Shown here in pieces: positions 17,426 to 27,912 of a stretch of 64,000 nucleotides of DNA. The stretch comes from Alcaligenes pakistanensis (GTDB lineage: Bacteria; Pseudomonadota; Gammaproteobacteria; Burkholderiales; Burkholderiaceae_B). The stretch's first letter is position 1. Each line of letters starts with the position of its first letter. The position numbers and the translations under genes were made by a program. The notes under the pieces were generated by a model. It made no database searches and was not told the DNA's origin. It was given only the letters and a program-made list of their open reading frames with translations. Location: assembly GCF_014652815.1 (NCBI RefSeq), contig NZ_BMZN01000002.1:521829-585828 (forward strand), read 5' to 3'.

Positions 17426-17646
17426 ACTTCTAGTGGCATTCGCCACAAATTGCACCTATTTCGTACATTTGAAAGCAATTGTTAAGGATGTTGAATCCTT
17501 GGCAAGAGTCGCTTGTGCGCATTTTTATAACAATTCACTTTTAATGCGCCCCGCAATTTCTTGATTTCACAAGGTATTTTTTTTTGGCCACTTCTAGCAT
17601 AGTGCGCTAAGTGCTTGTTGTGATTGAAAAAATTGCAACCGCTGCC

Positions 17647-17675
17647 TTGACCGCAAAGGCTTTCCCCCGTAGAGT
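17647..17675 (+). promoter_or_regulatory. Promoter of the dcw cluster (Pmra)
   Basis: TTGACC (17647-17652) and TAGAGT (17670-17675) with a 17-base spacer form a good sigma-70 promoter about 40 bases before mraZ. The -10 overlaps the first MraZ-type repeat. The rest of the 290-base gap between rnpB and mraZ (17426-17715) shows no further gene. Confidence 0.65.
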
Positions 17676-17709
17676 GGGGAAAAGTAGGAAATAGTGTAAA
17701 AAAGTGGGG
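17674..17709 (+). repeat. Four MraZ-operator direct repeats, period 10
   Basis: Hexamers GTGGGG, GTAGGA, GTGTAA and GTGGGG begin at 17674, 17684, 17694 and 17704, each followed by an A-rich four-base spacer. MraZ is known to bind GTGG-type direct repeats with ten-base periodicity upstream of its own gene and to repress the cluster. The middle copies are degenerate. The last copy also supplies the G-rich ribosome-binding site of mraZ. Confidence 0.8.
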
Positions 17710-17715
17710 GAAAAA

Positions 17716-18144
17716 GTGTTCCAAGGCAGCAGCGCACTCACATTAGATGCCAAGGGTCGGATGTCCATTCCGACTCGGCACCGTGACGCGCTTTCGCAGC
17801 AGGAACAAGGCCGCTTGACCCTCACTCGCCATCCCGACGGCTGTTTGCTGGTGTATCCGCGCAGTGTGTGGGAAGAAAAGCGCGAACAAATTGCCCGCTT
17901 TCCCATGAGTGCCCGTTTCTTGCAACGCCTGCTGCTGGGCAGTGCTCAGGATGTTGATCTGGACTCCGCTGGTCGGATATTGATCGCGCCCGAACTGCGA
18001 ACCGCAGTTGGCCTGGAGCGCGATGCCATGCTGTTGGGTATGGCCACCCATTTTGAGCTGTGGAATGCACAGGAACTGGAACGCCGACAGGCCCAGGATC
18101 TGGCAGAAAACTCCACAGACGTATTCGACACTTTTTCTTTCTGA
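17716..18144 (+). CDS. mraZ: Transcriptional regulator MraZ
   Basis: MraZ is the AbrB-fold regulator at the head of dcw clusters. The 142-residue protein has the two tandem MraZ/SpoVT-AbrB domains, with the signature DAKGRMSIPTRHRDAL near residues 10-25 and DSAGRILIAPELR in the second half. I begin at the GTG at 17716 (MFQGSS), which has a GGGGG ribosome site and matches the usual family start. The alternative GTG 12 bases upstream would place that site inside the protein. It is expected to bind the period-10 repeats directly upstream. Confidence 0.93.
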   Translation: MFQGSSALTLDAKGRMSIPTRHRDALSQQEQGRLTLTRHPDGCLLVYPRSVWEEKREQIARFPMSARFLQRLLLGSAQDVDLDSAGRILIAPELRTAVGLERDAMLLGMATHFELWNAQELERRQAQDLAENSTDVFDTFSF

Positions 18145-18151
18145 GTAAGTC

Positions 18152-19222
18152 ATGACGCTGGTACATCGATCCGTGCTGCTGGAGCCTACGGTGGCGGCCC
18201 TCGTGGATCCGTCCTTTGAGGCCCGGCGTTGGGCTCAAAATCCTGAAATCAAGGGTTTGGCCGACGGCGTTTACGTCGATTGCACCTTTGGTCGCGGGGG
18301 GCACAGCCGCCTTTTGTTGTCACACCTAAGCCCCCAGGGGCGCCTGATTGTGATCGACAAGGACCCCCAGGCCATCGCGGTGGCTCAAGAACTGGCTGCA
18401 CAAGATAGTCGTGTCACGGTTGTGCATAGTGGTTTTGGTGACCTGGCCCAGGCTCTGGACGAGCTGGATGTCGGGCCATTGCAAGGCGTCATGATGGATT
18501 TGGGTATTTCCTCGCCGCAAATCGATGACGCAGAACGAGGTTTCTCATTTATGCGCGAAGGTCCCCTGGACATGCGCATGGATACCAGCGGTGGCTTAAC
18601 CGCTGAACAGTGGCTGGCCGAAGTCAGCGTAGAAGTTTTAAAGGAGGTCATTGCAGAATATGGCGAAGAACGGTTTGCTTTCCAGATTGCAAAGGCGATT
18701 GTTGATCGCCGCCAATCCCGCCCGCTACATACAACGCGTGATCTCGCCGAGCTCGTCGCCGGTGTCGTCCGCACGCGCGAAAAGGGTCAACATCCGGCAA
18801 CCAGGACCTTCCAGGCTATACGGATTTACCTCAATCGTGAGCTCGAAGAGCTCGCGTACGCGCTTCCGTCAATTCTGAGTCGATTGGCGACTCAGGGCAG
18901 GCTTGCGGTGATTGCATTTCATTCGCTGGAGGACCGCATGGTCAAACAGTTTATGAATGCAGCTGCGCGTCCCGCGCAGGAACAGTCACGTCTACCTATT
19001 CTCGAAAAAGATATGCCCCAGCCTCTGGTGCAGTCTTTGGGCAGAATTTTGCCCACCGATGAGGAGTCCAGCGATAACCCCCGAGCCCGCTCGGCGGTCT
19101 TGCGGGTGGTGCAACGCACCGAAACCCCTATCCCTCAGGACTGGATGCGCAGCGCCAGCGAGCGTCTGCTGCAACAGGCCGCCTATAGCCGACAGCCTGC
19201 TGGCAAGCGAGGTCGCCGATGA
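18152..19222 (+). CDS. rsmH: 16S rRNA m4C1402 methyltransferase RsmH
   Basis: RsmH (MraW) N4-methylates C1402 in the decoding centre of 16S rRNA using S-adenosylmethionine. The 356-residue protein has the cofactor motif VDCTFGRGGHS (43-52), the MDLGISSPQIDD motif with the adjacent insertion domain, and the C-terminal FHSLEDRMVKQF region. It is somewhat longer than the E. coli protein (313) because of an insertion near residues 20-38 and a basic tail (SRQPAGKRGRR). Its stop overlaps ftsL by four bases. Confidence 0.96.
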   Translation: MTLVHRSVLLEPTVAALVDPSFEARRWAQNPEIKGLADGVYVDCTFGRGGHSRLLLSHLSPQGRLIVIDKDPQAIAVAQELAAQDSRVTVVHSGFGDLAQALDELDVGPLQGVMMDLGISSPQIDDAERGFSFMREGPLDMRMDTSGGLTAEQWLAEVSVEVLKEVIAEYGEERFAFQIAKAIVDRRQSRPLHTTRDLAELVAGVVRTREKGQHPATRTFQAIRIYLNRELEELAYALPSILSRLATQGRLAVIAFHSLEDRMVKQFMNAAARPAQEQSRLPILEKDMPQPLVQSLGRILPTDEESSDNPRARSAVLRVVQRTETPIPQDWMRSASERLLQQAAYSRQPAGKRGRR

Positions 19223-19521
19223 TGCGCCTTGTCATCACCCTCTCTTTGGTGTTGATGCTTTCGGCCATCTCTTTGGTGACGGCGCGCTATCAAGCGCGCG
19301 AGCTGTTTGTGCAAACCGATCGTCTGGTCACCAAAGCGGGTGAACTGGATACGGATTGGCGTCGTTTGCAACTGGAGCGTGCCGAGCTGGCTCGCAACGC
19401 CCGTGTTGATGATATTGGTCGTAATGAATTGAAGCTGGTTCTGGGCTCCCCGGACCGTACGCTTTATGTACAGGGTGGTGAGCTCAGCTCGAACCTGGCG
19501 CAGCCCGGGGGGCGGCCATGA
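19219..19521 (+). CDS. ftsL: Cell division protein FtsL
   Basis: FtsL is a bitopic inner-membrane protein that forms a complex with FtsB and FtsQ and helps activate FtsWI at the septum. This 100-residue protein has an N-terminal membrane segment (about residues 4-21) followed by a periplasmic heptad-rich helix (about 30-70: DRLVTKAGELDTDWRRLQLERAEL). Identification rests on this architecture plus its position between rsmH and ftsI, overlapping both with ATGA-type junctions. Sequence conservation in the family is low. Confidence 0.9.
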   Translation: MMRLVITLSLVLMLSAISLVTARYQARELFVQTDRLVTKAGELDTDWRRLQLERAELARNARVDDIGRNELKLVLGSPDRTLYVQGGELSSNLAQPGGRP

Positions 19522-21257
19522 AACGATTCGGCTACCACGACAATCCTGTTTTGAGCGTCCAGATTCCATTCTGGCGTTCGCGTTTGGTTCTGGTCCTCTT
19601 GTTCCTGGGCTTTGGCGCTTTGATCGTCAAGGCTTTGTACTTGCAGGGCTTGTCGACCGAGTTTTTGCAGCAACAAGGCGAACGCCGTTACGAGCGCACC
19701 CAGGTGCTGCCGCCCATGCGTGGCAAGGTGTTTGATCGTAGTGGCTCCGTGGTGCTGGCTTCCAGTGTGCCGGTCAAGGCGATTTGGGCCATTCCCGACG
19801 ACGCTCGCAACGCCAAGCCCGAGCAGATCGGCCAGTTGGCCAAGCTGCTGGGCATGAGCCAGCCCGATATCGATCGCCGCCTGTCCGTCGAGGACCGCAA
19901 CTTCGTCTATATCAAACGACAAGTGGACGTCGATGTGGCGGCCCAGATTGCCGAACTGAAAATCCCCGGTATTCACCAACAGGAAGAAATGCGCCGTTTT
20001 TATCCCGAAGGGGATGTGATGGCGCACATCGTGGGTTTCACGAATATTGAAGACCAGGGTATTGAAGGGATTGAGCTGGCTTTCAATTCGGCCCTGTCGG
20101 GTACGCCCGGTTCGCGTCGCGTGATTCGTGATCGTTTGGGCCGTGTGGTGGAAGACGTACGCGCTATTGTCCCGCCTACCCACGGCCAGGATTTACACCT
20201 GTCCATTGATGCCGGCTTGCAGTTTGACGCCTACACCGCCCTGAAAAAAGGAATGGAAGACGTCAAGGCCAATGCCGCCGCTGCTGTGGTTATGGATGTA
20301 AAGACCGGGGAAATTCTGGCTCTGGTCAATTTGCCTACCTATAACCCTAACGACCGCGACGATCGCAAGGGCCCTTCGCTGCGTAACCGTGCCCTGACCG
20401 ACACCTTTGAACCCGGCTCCATCATGAAGCCGTTCACAGTCGGTCTGGCGCTGGATATCAACCGCATCACTACCGCTACTCAGTTCAATACAGGTAATGG
20501 TCAGTATCGCTATCAGGGTAGTGTGATCAGCGACGTTAGCCGCAACAACGGCATGCTGGACGCGGCTGGCATTTTGCGTCGTTCCAGCAATATTGGCATG
20601 ACCATGATTTCCGAGCGCCTGACCTCGCAGGAAATGTGGAACAAATTTACCGAGCTGGGATTTGGACGTTCTCCGCAGGCAGACTTCCCTGGCATTGCCA
20701 GTGGGCGGCTGCGTCCTTGGGAGCGCTGGCGTCCCATCGAGCGCGCCACCATGTCTTATGGTTACGGTCTGTCGGTTTCCCTGCTGCAAATTGCCCACGC
20801 CTATACGGCGTTTGCGCGTAATGGCGATATGGTCTCCATGACCTTGCTCAAGCGTGAAGGCAAGCCCGCCAGCGTCCAGGTATATACCCCCAAAGTAGCG
20901 GCTGAACTGCGTGCCATGCTGGAAGCCGCGGCAGGTCCGGCCGGTGCCCGTTTGGCCCAAGTTCAAGGGTATCGCGTGGCTGGCAAGAGCGGTACGGCCC
21001 GCAAGATTGTGGATGGCCGTTACAGCAAATCCCTGTATCGCGGCTCGTTCGTTGGCTTCGCGCCCGTCTCTGATCCACGCATTGTGGTGGCCGTCACGAT
21101 TGACGAACCACATAGTTCCAATTATTACGGCGGGCGTATTGCCGCGCCGATTTTTTCAGAAATTGTGGCCCGGAGCTTGCGACGCCTAGGCGTCCAGCCT
21201 GATGCGCCCATAGATTCGCTGGTGGCCGTTGGCCCCGGTGCGGAGAGTGTACGATGA
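19518..21257 (+). CDS. ftsI: Peptidoglycan transpeptidase FtsI (PBP3)
   Basis: FtsI crosslinks septal peptidoglycan. The 579-residue class B penicillin-binding protein has an N-terminal membrane anchor (about residues 21-42), a pedestal domain, and the transpeptidase domain with the catalytic S301-x-x-K (SIMK), the SxN motif S356-S-N, and K490-S-G-T in place of the more common KTG. KSG is normal for FtsI. It overlaps ftsL upstream and murEF downstream by four bases each, so the cluster is tightly coupled. It partners the FtsW encoded downstream. Confidence 0.96.
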   Translation: MKRFGYHDNPVLSVQIPFWRSRLVLVLLFLGFGALIVKALYLQGLSTEFLQQQGERRYERTQVLPPMRGKVFDRSGSVVLASSVPVKAIWAIPDDARNAKPEQIGQLAKLLGMSQPDIDRRLSVEDRNFVYIKRQVDVDVAAQIAELKIPGIHQQEEMRRFYPEGDVMAHIVGFTNIEDQGIEGIELAFNSALSGTPGSRRVIRDRLGRVVEDVRAIVPPTHGQDLHLSIDAGLQFDAYTALKKGMEDVKANAAAAVVMDVKTGEILALVNLPTYNPNDRDDRKGPSLRNRALTDTFEPGSIMKPFTVGLALDINRITTATQFNTGNGQYRYQGSVISDVSRNNGMLDAAGILRRSSNIGMTMISERLTSQEMWNKFTELGFGRSPQADFPGIASGRLRPWERWRPIERATMSYGYGLSVSLLQIAHAYTAFARNGDMVSMTLLKREGKPASVQVYTPKVAAELRAMLEAAAGPAGARLAQVQGYRVAGKSGTARKIVDGRYSKSLYRGSFVGFAPVSDPRIVVAVTIDEPHSSNYYGGRIAAPIFSEIVARSLRRLGVQPDAPIDSLVAVGPGAESVR

Positions 21258-24034
21258 ACGCCGCAGCAATATTGGAGTGGCTGGCGCAGCATATAGCGCC
21301 CACGGCTAATCTGTGTTTGGATTCCCGCCAGATCAAGGCGGGCGATGCATTTTTTGCCTGCCGTGGTCATCAGGGTGATGGCCGTGAGTATGAAGTTCAG
21401 GCTGTGCAGCAAGGTGCTGTTGCGATTGTGCGCGAGCAGGGCGATCAAGCCCTTGATCCCGGCGTACCCGTCTTGCAGGTACCGAATCTGAGCGCCTTGT
21501 TGGGTGAAGTTGCTCACGAATGGTGGGGTCGTCCTTCCGAGGCCATGACTGTGGTGGCCGTAACAGGCACCAATGGCAAGACTTCGACAGTGCAGTGGGT
21601 TTCTTCGGCCTTGAATCACTCCCAAGTGCCTTGCGGCACAATCGGAACCTTGGGCGTGACATTGCCCGATGGCTCCAACCTGGGTGGTGTTCTGACAACG
21701 CCTGACGTGCTGACAGTACATCGCAGCCTGGCTGCGATCCGTGCTCAGGGTGGCAACGCAGTGGCGCTGGAAGCCTCTTCGATTGGTCTGGAACAAGGTC
21801 GTCTGGACGGAGTTCGCATTGATATTGCTGGCTTCACTAACCTGACGCATGACCATCTGGACTACCACCACAGCATGGAAGAATACAAACAGGCCAAGTT
21901 GCGCCTGTTCAGCTGGCCGGGTTTGCGTAGTGTCGTACTGAATGCCGATGATGCAACTGGCCTCGAATTGATGCAGGCCGGTCTGGCTGCTCGCGTGATT
22001 TCCTATTCCATGAGCCGGCCAGACGTGGATCTGCTGGCGCAGGACGTACACACCGGTGCCGATGGTCAGGTGTTCAATCTAGTCACCGCTCATGGTACGG
22101 CGCAGATTCTGACTCACCTGCTGGGTGAGCATAACGTCGCCAATCTCTTGCTGGTGGCCGGTGTGCTGCAAGAAGTAGGTTGGCCCGTCTCCAAGATTGC
22201 CCGCATCATGGACAAGCTGGAATCTGTCCCTGGCCGTTTGCAAATTGTGACGCCCAGCAGCACCTCCGGTCGTCAGCAGCCCTTGCCTTTGGTGGTGGTG
22301 GACTACGCACATACTGCCGATGCGCTGGAGCGAGCCTTGCAAGCTTTGCGTGACGTTGCCACGGTGCGTGGCGGCAAGCTGATTTGTGTATTTGGTTGCG
22401 GCGGTAATCGCGATACGACCAAGCGCCCCATCATGGGTGAAGTGGCGGCACGTCTGGCCGACAGCGTGTTGGTGACGACAGACAACCCCCGTTTTGAAGA
22501 CCCTGCCGACATTATTCGCCAGATTGTGGCTGGCATGCCTGCCGCGCCTGCCGTGCAAATGGATCGCGCTCGCGCCATTCTGTCTTCTGTCTGGGCCGCA
22601 AGCCCTGACGATATTGTCCTGCTGGCCGGTAAAGGTCACGAAACCTATCAGGAAGTGCAGGGCGAACGCTCCGTTTTTGATGATTCCGACTGGGCTAAAG
22701 CCGCCTTGCTGTGGCTGCGTGGCGTGCGCTTGAGCACGGACTCCCGTAGCCTGACTAAAAGTGATTTGTTCCTGGCCTTGAGCGGCGAGCAGTTTGACGG
22801 TCACCGCTATCTGGCAAAAGCGAAAGAGCAGGGTGCGCTTGCCGCGATTGTTGCGCAGCGTGACAAGGAAGTGGATCTGCCGCAAATCGTGCTGGGTGAT
22901 ACCCGCCGCGCCTTGATGACTCTGGCTACAGAATGGCGCTCGCGCTTTGATATTCCTGTTATCGGTGTGACTGGCAGCAACGGCAAGACCACCACTAAAG
23001 AAATGATTGCCGCTATCTTGCGCGCCTGGTTGGGCGACGCGGAAAGCCTGGCAACCCGCGGTAATCTGAATAACGATCTGGGCGTCCCTTTGTCCGTTCT
23101 GCGCTTGAGCTCCGAGCATAAAGCGGCCGTGCTGGAAATGGGTATGAATCATCCCGGTGAAATTGCCGTACTGGCGTCCATAGCGCGCCCCACGATTGCT
23201 CTGATCAATAATGCCCAGCGCGAACATCAGGAATTCATGCACAGCGTGGAAGCGGTGGCGCGTGAAAACGGTGCGGTAATTGAGGTGTTGCCGCAAGATG
23301 GCGCACTGGTTATTCCTGAAGATGATGCGTTTAGCGCCATGTGGGCCGAACAGGCGGGTGCGCGTTCCGTGCTGCGGTTTGGCCTGAGCGGTCAGGAGGA
23401 TGTGTTTGCTGCCGATATGTTTGTCGAGCCTGCACAGACCCGCTTCGTGCTGCACGTGGCGGGCCAGTCTGCCTCCCTGACGTTGAGCAGCCCCGGTATT
23501 CACAATCTGCGCAATGCCTTGGCTGCCGCTGCGTGTGCCCATGCCGCTGGCGCACCATTGACAGCCATCGTGCAGGGCCTGGAGAGCTTTCGCCCCGTGA
23601 CGGGTCGTATGCAGCCCAAGCAATTGTCCTCGGGCTACCAGCTGATTGACGATACCTATAACGCCAACCCCGATTCGGTGCGTGCTGCCATTGATGTGCT
23701 GGCGCAGCTGAAAGGCCGCAAGGTCCTGGTGCTGGGCAATATGGCCGAGATTGGTAATAACAGTTCCGAATTGCACGCTGAGGTCGGTGCATACGCCAAA
23801 GAGCGTGGCATGGATGAATTGCTGACTTTGGGTGGCGATGCCAGCCATGCTGCCCAGGCCTTTGGTGCGCGTGCGCATCAGTTCGAGACTCTGGAGGACA
23901 TGGTTGCCTATCTGCTGGCTCTGGAACCCTCCCATGTGCTGATCAAAGGTTCGCGCAGCGCTCGTATGGAGCGCGTTGTCGCCGCCTTGGAAAGTCACTT
24001 CTCTCACGACGAAGGGGCCACTCATGCTTCTTGA
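21254..24034 (+). CDS. murE/murF: MurE-MurF fusion: meso-DAP ligase plus D-Ala-D-Ala ligase
   Basis: One 926-residue chain joins two consecutive cytoplasmic Mur ligases. The MurE half (1 to about 487) has P-loop GTNGKT from G105 and D410-N-P-R, the motif for meso-diaminopimelate. The MurF half (about 491-926) has P-loop [10 protein letters not shown] from G574 and the [10 protein letters not shown] motif, and would add D-Ala-D-Ala. The usual first 20 or so residues of free MurF are absent, so the junction is direct with almost no linker. No stop or frameshift is seen at the join. A natural MurE-MurF fusion is known in Bordetella, which supports the Alcaligenaceae assignment. Both neighbours overlap it. 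Confidence 0.96.
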   Translation: MNAAAILEWLAQHIAPTANLCLDSRQIKAGDAFFACRGHQGDGREYEVQAVQQGAVAIVREQGDQALDPGVPVLQVPNLSALLGEVAHEWWGRPSEAMTVVAVTGTNGKTSTVQWVSSALNHSQVPCGTIGTLGVTLPDGSNLGGVLTTPDVLTVHRSLAAIRAQGGNAVALEASSIGLEQGRLDGVRIDIAGFTNLTHDHLDYHHSMEEYKQAKLRLFSWPGLRSVVLNADDATGLELMQAGLAARVISYSMSRPDVDLLAQDVHTGADGQVFNLVTAHGTAQILTHLLGEHNVANLLLVAGVLQEVGWPVSKIARIMDKLESVPGRLQIVTPSSTSGRQQPLPLVVVDYAHTADALERALQALRDVATVRGGKLICVFGCGGNRDTTKRPIMGEVAARLADSVLVTTDNPRFEDPADIIRQIVAGMPAAPAVQMDRARAILSSVWAASPDDIVLLAGKGHETYQEVQGERSVFDDSDWAKAALLWLRGVRLSTDSRSLTKSDLFLALSGEQFDGHRYLAKAKEQGALAAIVAQRDKEVDLPQIVLGDTRRALMTLATEWRSRFDIPVIGVTGSNGKTTTKEMIAAILRAWLGDAESLATRGNLNNDLGVPLSVLRLSSEHKAAVLEMGMNHPGEIAVLASIARPTIALINNAQREHQEFMHSVEAVARENGAVIEVLPQDGALVIPEDDAFSAMWAEQAGARSVLRFGLSGQEDVFAADMFVEPAQTRFVLHVAGQSASLTLSSPGIHNLRNALAAAACAHAAGAPLTAIVQGLESFRPVTGRMQPKQLSSGYQLIDDTYNANPDSVRAAIDVLAQLKGRKVLVLGNMAEIGNNSSELHAEVGAYAKERGMDELLTLGGDASHAAQAFGARAHQFETLEDMVAYLLALEPSHVLIKGSRSARMERVVAALESHFSHDEGATHAS

Positions 24035-25196
24035 ACTGGCGCGCTGGCTATCGGACGATCATGTTCGCGCCTTTGGGGTGTTTGAGTACATTACGTTGCG
24101 TGCCATTTTGGCCAGCGCTACGGCGCTGGCGATTGGCTTGCTGGCAGGTCCCTGGGTGATTCGCAAACTGACCGAACTGAAGATCGGCCAGGCTGTGCGT
24201 GCTTATGGCCCAGAATCACATTTGCAGAAGAACGGCACGCCCACCATGGGTGGTGTGTTGATCCTGATCTCTATTGGTATCAGTACCTTGTTGTGGGCTG
24301 ACTGGACCAATCGTTTTGTCTGGGTTGTCCTGTTGGTGACTTTCGGTTTTGGTTGGATTGGCTGGGCAGACGACTACAAGAAGGTCGTCAACCGCGATCC
24401 AGAAGGCATGTCTTCGCGTCAGAAATTTTTCTGGCAAGCCTTGATCGGTATGGTTGCTGCGGTTTACCTGAGCTTTGCCGTTTCGGTACCGGCCAATACA
24501 GAGTTGTGGCCTTTGTTCAAAGAATGGGTCTTGAGCGGCTTCACGATGCCGCTGCCTACACAGGCTGACCTGATCGTGCCTTTCTTCAAGTCCGTCAGCT
24601 ACCCCTTGGGTGTGTTGGGCTTTGTGGTCCTGACCTGGGCGGTCATTGTGGGTTCCAGTAATGCCGTCAACCTGACTGATGGTCTGGACGGGCTGGCCAT
24701 TATGCCTACCGTTCTGGTGGGTGCCGCACTGGGCATTTTTGCCTATGTGGTTGGTCGAGTGGACTACTCCAAATACCTCTTGTTTCCCTATATTCCCGGC
24801 GCGGGCGAGCTGATGGTGATCTGTGCCGCCATCGCCGGTGCCGGTCTGGCTTTTCTTTGGTTCAACGCGTACCCCGCCCAAGTGTTCATGGGTGACGTAG
24901 GTGCCTTGGCCTTGGGTGGTGCGCTGGGCACGATCGCCGTGATCGTTCGCCAGGAAATCGTGCTGTTCATTATGGGCGGCGTGTTTGTAGTGGAAACCTT
25001 GTCGGTCATGTTGCAGGTGACCTGGTTCAAGTACACCAAGAGACGTTACGGCCAGGGAAGACGAATATTTCGCATGGCCCCGCTGCATCATCACTTTGAA
25101 GTCAGCGGCTGGAAAGAAACACAGGTGGTGGTTCGTTTCTGGATCATCACCATGATGCTGGTCATGGTCGGCTTATCTACATTGAAACTGCGATGA
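24024..25196 (+). CDS. mraY: Phospho-MurNAc-pentapeptide translocase MraY
   Basis: MraY transfers phospho-MurNAc-pentapeptide from UDP to undecaprenyl phosphate, forming lipid I. The 390-residue protein is polytopic with about ten membrane segments and has the family motifs [26 protein letters not shown] (catalytic aspartates), [10 protein letters not shown] and the APLHHHFE loop. I start at the ATG at 24024, which overlaps the 3' end of murEF by 11 bases; the upstream in-frame start adds a hydrophilic stretch not found in the family. It ends in an ATGA overlap with murD. Confidence 0.97.
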   Translation: MLLELARWLSDDHVRAFGVFEYITLRAILASATALAIGLLAGPWVIRKLTELKIGQAVRAYGPESHLQKNGTPTMGGVLILISIGISTLLWADWTNRFVWVVLLVTFGFGWIGWADDYKKVVNRDPEGMSSRQKFFWQALIGMVAAVYLSFAVSVPANTELWPLFKEWVLSGFTMPLPTQADLIVPFFKSVSYPLGVLGFVVLTWAVIVGSSNAVNLTDGLDGLAIMPTVLVGAALGIFAYVVGRVDYSKYLLFPYIPGAGELMVICAAIAGAGLAFLWFNAYPAQVFMGDVGALALGGALGTIAVIVRQEIVLFIMGGVFVVETLSVMLQVTWFKYTKRRYGQGRRIFRMAPLHHHFEVSGWKETQVVVRFWIITMMLVMVGLSTLKLR

Positions 25197-26722
25197 ATGC
25201 CTTGAGTTTTCCTTCGATCCGTCAAGACGGTCTCATGCTTATCCTTGGGTTAGGCGAGACAGGCTTTGCTGCGGCTCGTTGGTCTTTGGCTCAGGGGGCC
25301 AGCATTCGTTTGGCGGATACGCGTGAACAGGTACAGGGTCTGGACAAGATTCAGGCGCTAAGCAGTTCGCGCTTGGATGTGCGTCTGGGTCAGAGTGCTT
25401 TGCAGGCCGATAGCCTGACTGATGTCCATACCTTGGTGATTAGTCCCGGCCTGTCGCCTTTGGATCCGGATCTGGGTGCTTTTCTTGCCCAGGCCCGTGA
25501 ACAAGGCATCGAAGTCATTGGCGAGATCGAGCTGTTTGCTCGGGCCTTGAAAGATCTGTCTGAGCAAGGCCATGAAAGCCGCGTCGTAGCGATTACGGGT
25601 ACCAATGGCAAGACTACGGTCACCGCCATGACTCGCCACTTGCTGGAACAATCCGGTGTGTCGGCGCTGGCCGTGGGCAATATCAGCCCAGCCGCATTGA
25701 CCGCCTTGTGCGACGCATTGGAAAACAATGCCTTGCCCCAAGTCTGGGTGCTGGAGCTGTCCAGCTTTCAGTTAGATAGCACGTTCACCTTGCAGGCCGA
25801 TGCCGGTGTTGTACTGAATATCTCGCAGGATCACCTGGACTGGCACGGCGGCATGGATGCCTATGTCCAGTCCAAGCAACGTATGTACGGCATGTGCGAT
25901 GTGGCACTGGTCAATCGTGACGATCCCGCCGTGATGGCCATGGTCCCCGATGCCAGCCAGGAGTCGGTGCGCAGCTTTGGCTTGGATAAACCCGCTTTGC
26001 TGGGCGATATGGGCTTGCTGACGGACGGTGGCATGCAGTGGCTGGTGGCTAATGAGCCTACCGACTTTGAACTGCCTGCTACAGGACTGAAAAAACGTAA
26101 TGTGCCCGCTGCTCCTGCCCTGCGTGGCAAGGGGGGCTTGAAACGCCTGATGCCCGTTGAGGCCTTGCAAATCAAGGGTCGTCACAACGCCTTGAATGCA
26201 CAGGCAGCTCTATTGCTGGCCCGCTGCCTGGGTTTGGGCTGGGCCGAATTGTTGAATGGCCTGCGTACCTACCACGGCGAACCGCATCGCGTGGAATTGG
26301 TTCGAGTGCTGGACGGTGTGCAGTATCTGGACGATAGCAAGGGCACCAATGTCGGTGCGACAGTGGCTGCCTTACGTGGTTTTGATCAGCGCGTCTGGTT
26401 GATTGCCGGTGGGCTGGGCAAAGGCCAGGATTTTGAGCCTCTGGCAGTCGCCGCCACCCAGAATGTGGCCGAAGTGTTGTTGATTGGACAGGATGCTGAG
26501 CAGATTGCAGCTGTCTTGCAGGCTCATGATGTGCGCCATCGTTTCTGCGATGGCTTGGAAGCTGCCGTGCAGGCTGCCGCCGAACAGGCGCGTTCGGGCG
26601 ATGTGGTCTTGCTGTCTCCAGCCTGCGCCAGTATGGATATGTTCAAAAGCTATCACCATCGCGGCATGTGCTTTGTGGCGGCGGTGACCGAAATGGCCCT
26701 GGATAGAGGAGAGCTGGCATGA
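25193..26722 (+). CDS. murD: UDP-MurNAc-L-alanine:D-glutamate ligase MurD
   Basis: MurD adds D-glutamate to UDP-MurNAc-L-Ala. The 509-residue protein has the N-terminal UMAG-binding fold (GLGETG from G19), the central ATPase P-loop [27 protein letters not shown], and the C-terminal domain with [11 protein letters not shown]. It is longer than E. coli MurD (438), mainly through an insertion around residues 270-330 that contains a Lys/Arg/Gly-rich stretch ([20 protein letters not shown]). Such insertions occur in betaproteobacterial MurD as far as I recall. ATGA overlaps link it to mraY and ftsW. Confidence 0.96.
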   Translation: MNALSFPSIRQDGLMLILGLGETGFAAARWSLAQGASIRLADTREQVQGLDKIQALSSSRLDVRLGQSALQADSLTDVHTLVISPGLSPLDPDLGAFLAQAREQGIEVIGEIELFARALKDLSEQGHESRVVAITGTNGKTTVTAMTRHLLEQSGVSALAVGNISPAALTALCDALENNALPQVWVLELSSFQLDSTFTLQADAGVVLNISQDHLDWHGGMDAYVQSKQRMYGMCDVALVNRDDPAVMAMVPDASQESVRSFGLDKPALLGDMGLLTDGGMQWLVANEPTDFELPATGLKKRNVPAAPALRGKGGLKRLMPVEALQIKGRHNALNAQAALLLARCLGLGWAELLNGLRTYHGEPHRVELVRVLDGVQYLDDSKGTNVGATVAALRGFDQRVWLIAGGLGKGQDFEPLAVAATQNVAEVLLIGQDAEQIAAVLQAHDVRHRFCDGLEAAVQAAAEQARSGDVVLLSPACASMDMFKSYHHRGMCFVAAVTEMALDRGELA

Positions 26723-27912
26723 GTCTGTTTGCTGAGCTGACCTCGGGTGTCAATGCCGTACGTCCTGGACGCACGGCATTGCCTGCATTTGATCGCCCCT
26801 TGTTGGCTGCCACGCTGATGCTGACCCTGTTTGGTTTGCTGATGGTGTATTCGGCCTCAATCGCTTTGGCAGACGGACCGCGCTATGAAAGCTACGGTCG
26901 TTATTACTTTGTGATTCGCCACGCCTTGTTCATCGTGGTGGGGGTCGTACTGGCCATGTTTACCGCCACCGTGCCCTTGCGCGTCTGGCAGAAACTGGCT
27001 GTGCCCTTGTTTGCGTTGGCTATTTTGCTTTTGCTTGTGGTCCTGGTTCCCGGCATTGGCCGGGAAGTGAACGGGGCGCGACGCTGGTTGCCCTTGGGCC
27101 TCATCAACTTTCAGCCTTCGGAGCTGATGAAGCTGGCTATGGTGTTGTATGCCGCAGATTACACCGTGCGTAAACAGCAGCATTTGCACACTTTTATACG
27201 CGGCTTTCTGCCCATGTCGGTGGCATTGGGTCTGGTCGGTGTGCTGCTCTTGATGGAGCCGGATCTGGGCGCCTTCATGGTGATTGTCGCGATTGCTGTC
27301 GGCATTCTGTTTATTGGTGGGATCAACGGCAAGTTGTTCTCTGCCTTGCTGGCTATTTTGGTCAGCAGCTTCCTGTTGCTGATCTGGCTCTCGCCTTGGC
27401 GTCGAGAGCGTTTATTTGTGTATCTGGATCCATGGAATCCTGACAACGCCTATGGCAGTGCGTATCAGCTGTCGCATTCACTGATTGCCTTGGGGCGTGG
27501 TGAATGGTTTGGCGTAGGCCTGGGTTCCAGTGTGGAAAAACTGCATTACCTGCCTGAAGCCCACACCGACTTTATTGTGGCGGTGATCGGTGAAGAACTG
27601 GGCTTTGTCGGTGTCTCCGCCCTGATCCTGACTTTTGGTTTCGTGGTGTGGCGCAGCTTCAATATTGGCCGTCAGGCCAGCGCGATGGATCGCTTGTTCA
27701 GCGGCATCGTGGCTCAAGGGGTGGCGCTGTGGTTTGGCGTGCAGGCCTTTATCAATATTGGTGTGGTGCTGGGTCTTTTGCCTACCAAGGGTCTGACCTT
27801 GCCTTTGGTCAGTTACGGCGGTTCGGGCATTGTGATGAATCTGGTGGCGTTCGCCTTATTACTGCGGGTTGATTTTGAGAACCGGCAAATGATGCGAGGT
27901 AAGCGCACATGA
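26719..27912 (+). CDS. ftsW: Septal peptidoglycan polymerase FtsW
   Basis: FtsW is the SEDS-family glycosyltransferase that polymerises lipid II at the septum with FtsI. The 397-residue protein has about ten membrane helices and the SEDS motifs [17 protein letters not shown] (catalytic aspartate region), the long periplasmic loop [39 protein letters not shown] and [13 protein letters not shown]. It overlaps murD and murG by four bases each, in the standard order. Confidence 0.96.
   Translation: MSLFAELTSGVNAVRPGRTALPAFDRPLLAATLMLTLFGLLMVYSASIALADGPRYESYGRYYFVIRHALFIVVGVVLAMFTATVPLRVWQKLAVPLFALAILLLLVVLVPGIGREVNGARRWLPLGLINFQPSELMKLAMVLYAADYTVRKQQHLHTFIRGFLPMSVALGLVGVLLLMEPDLGAFMVIVAIAVGILFIGGINGKLFSALLAILVSSFLLLIWLSPWRRERLFVYLDPWNPDNAYGSAYQLSHSLIALGRGEWFGVGLGSSVEKLHYLPEAHTDFIVAVIGEELGFVGVSALILTFGFVVWRSFNIGRQASAMDRLFSGIVAQGVALWFGVQAFINIGVVLGLLPTKGLTLPLVSYGGSGIVMNLVAFALLLRVDFENRQMMRGKRT

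Noticed and set aside
17431-17445. GTGGC-ATTC-GCCAC as an rnpB terminator
   Set aside because: The stem is only five bases and no U-tract follows, so it is too weak to call.
22079-24025. A 648-codon minus-strand frame opposite murEF
   Set aside because: It is a shadow of the MurE-MurF fusion; composition is His/Gln/Thr-rich as in other antisense frames and there is no ribosome site.
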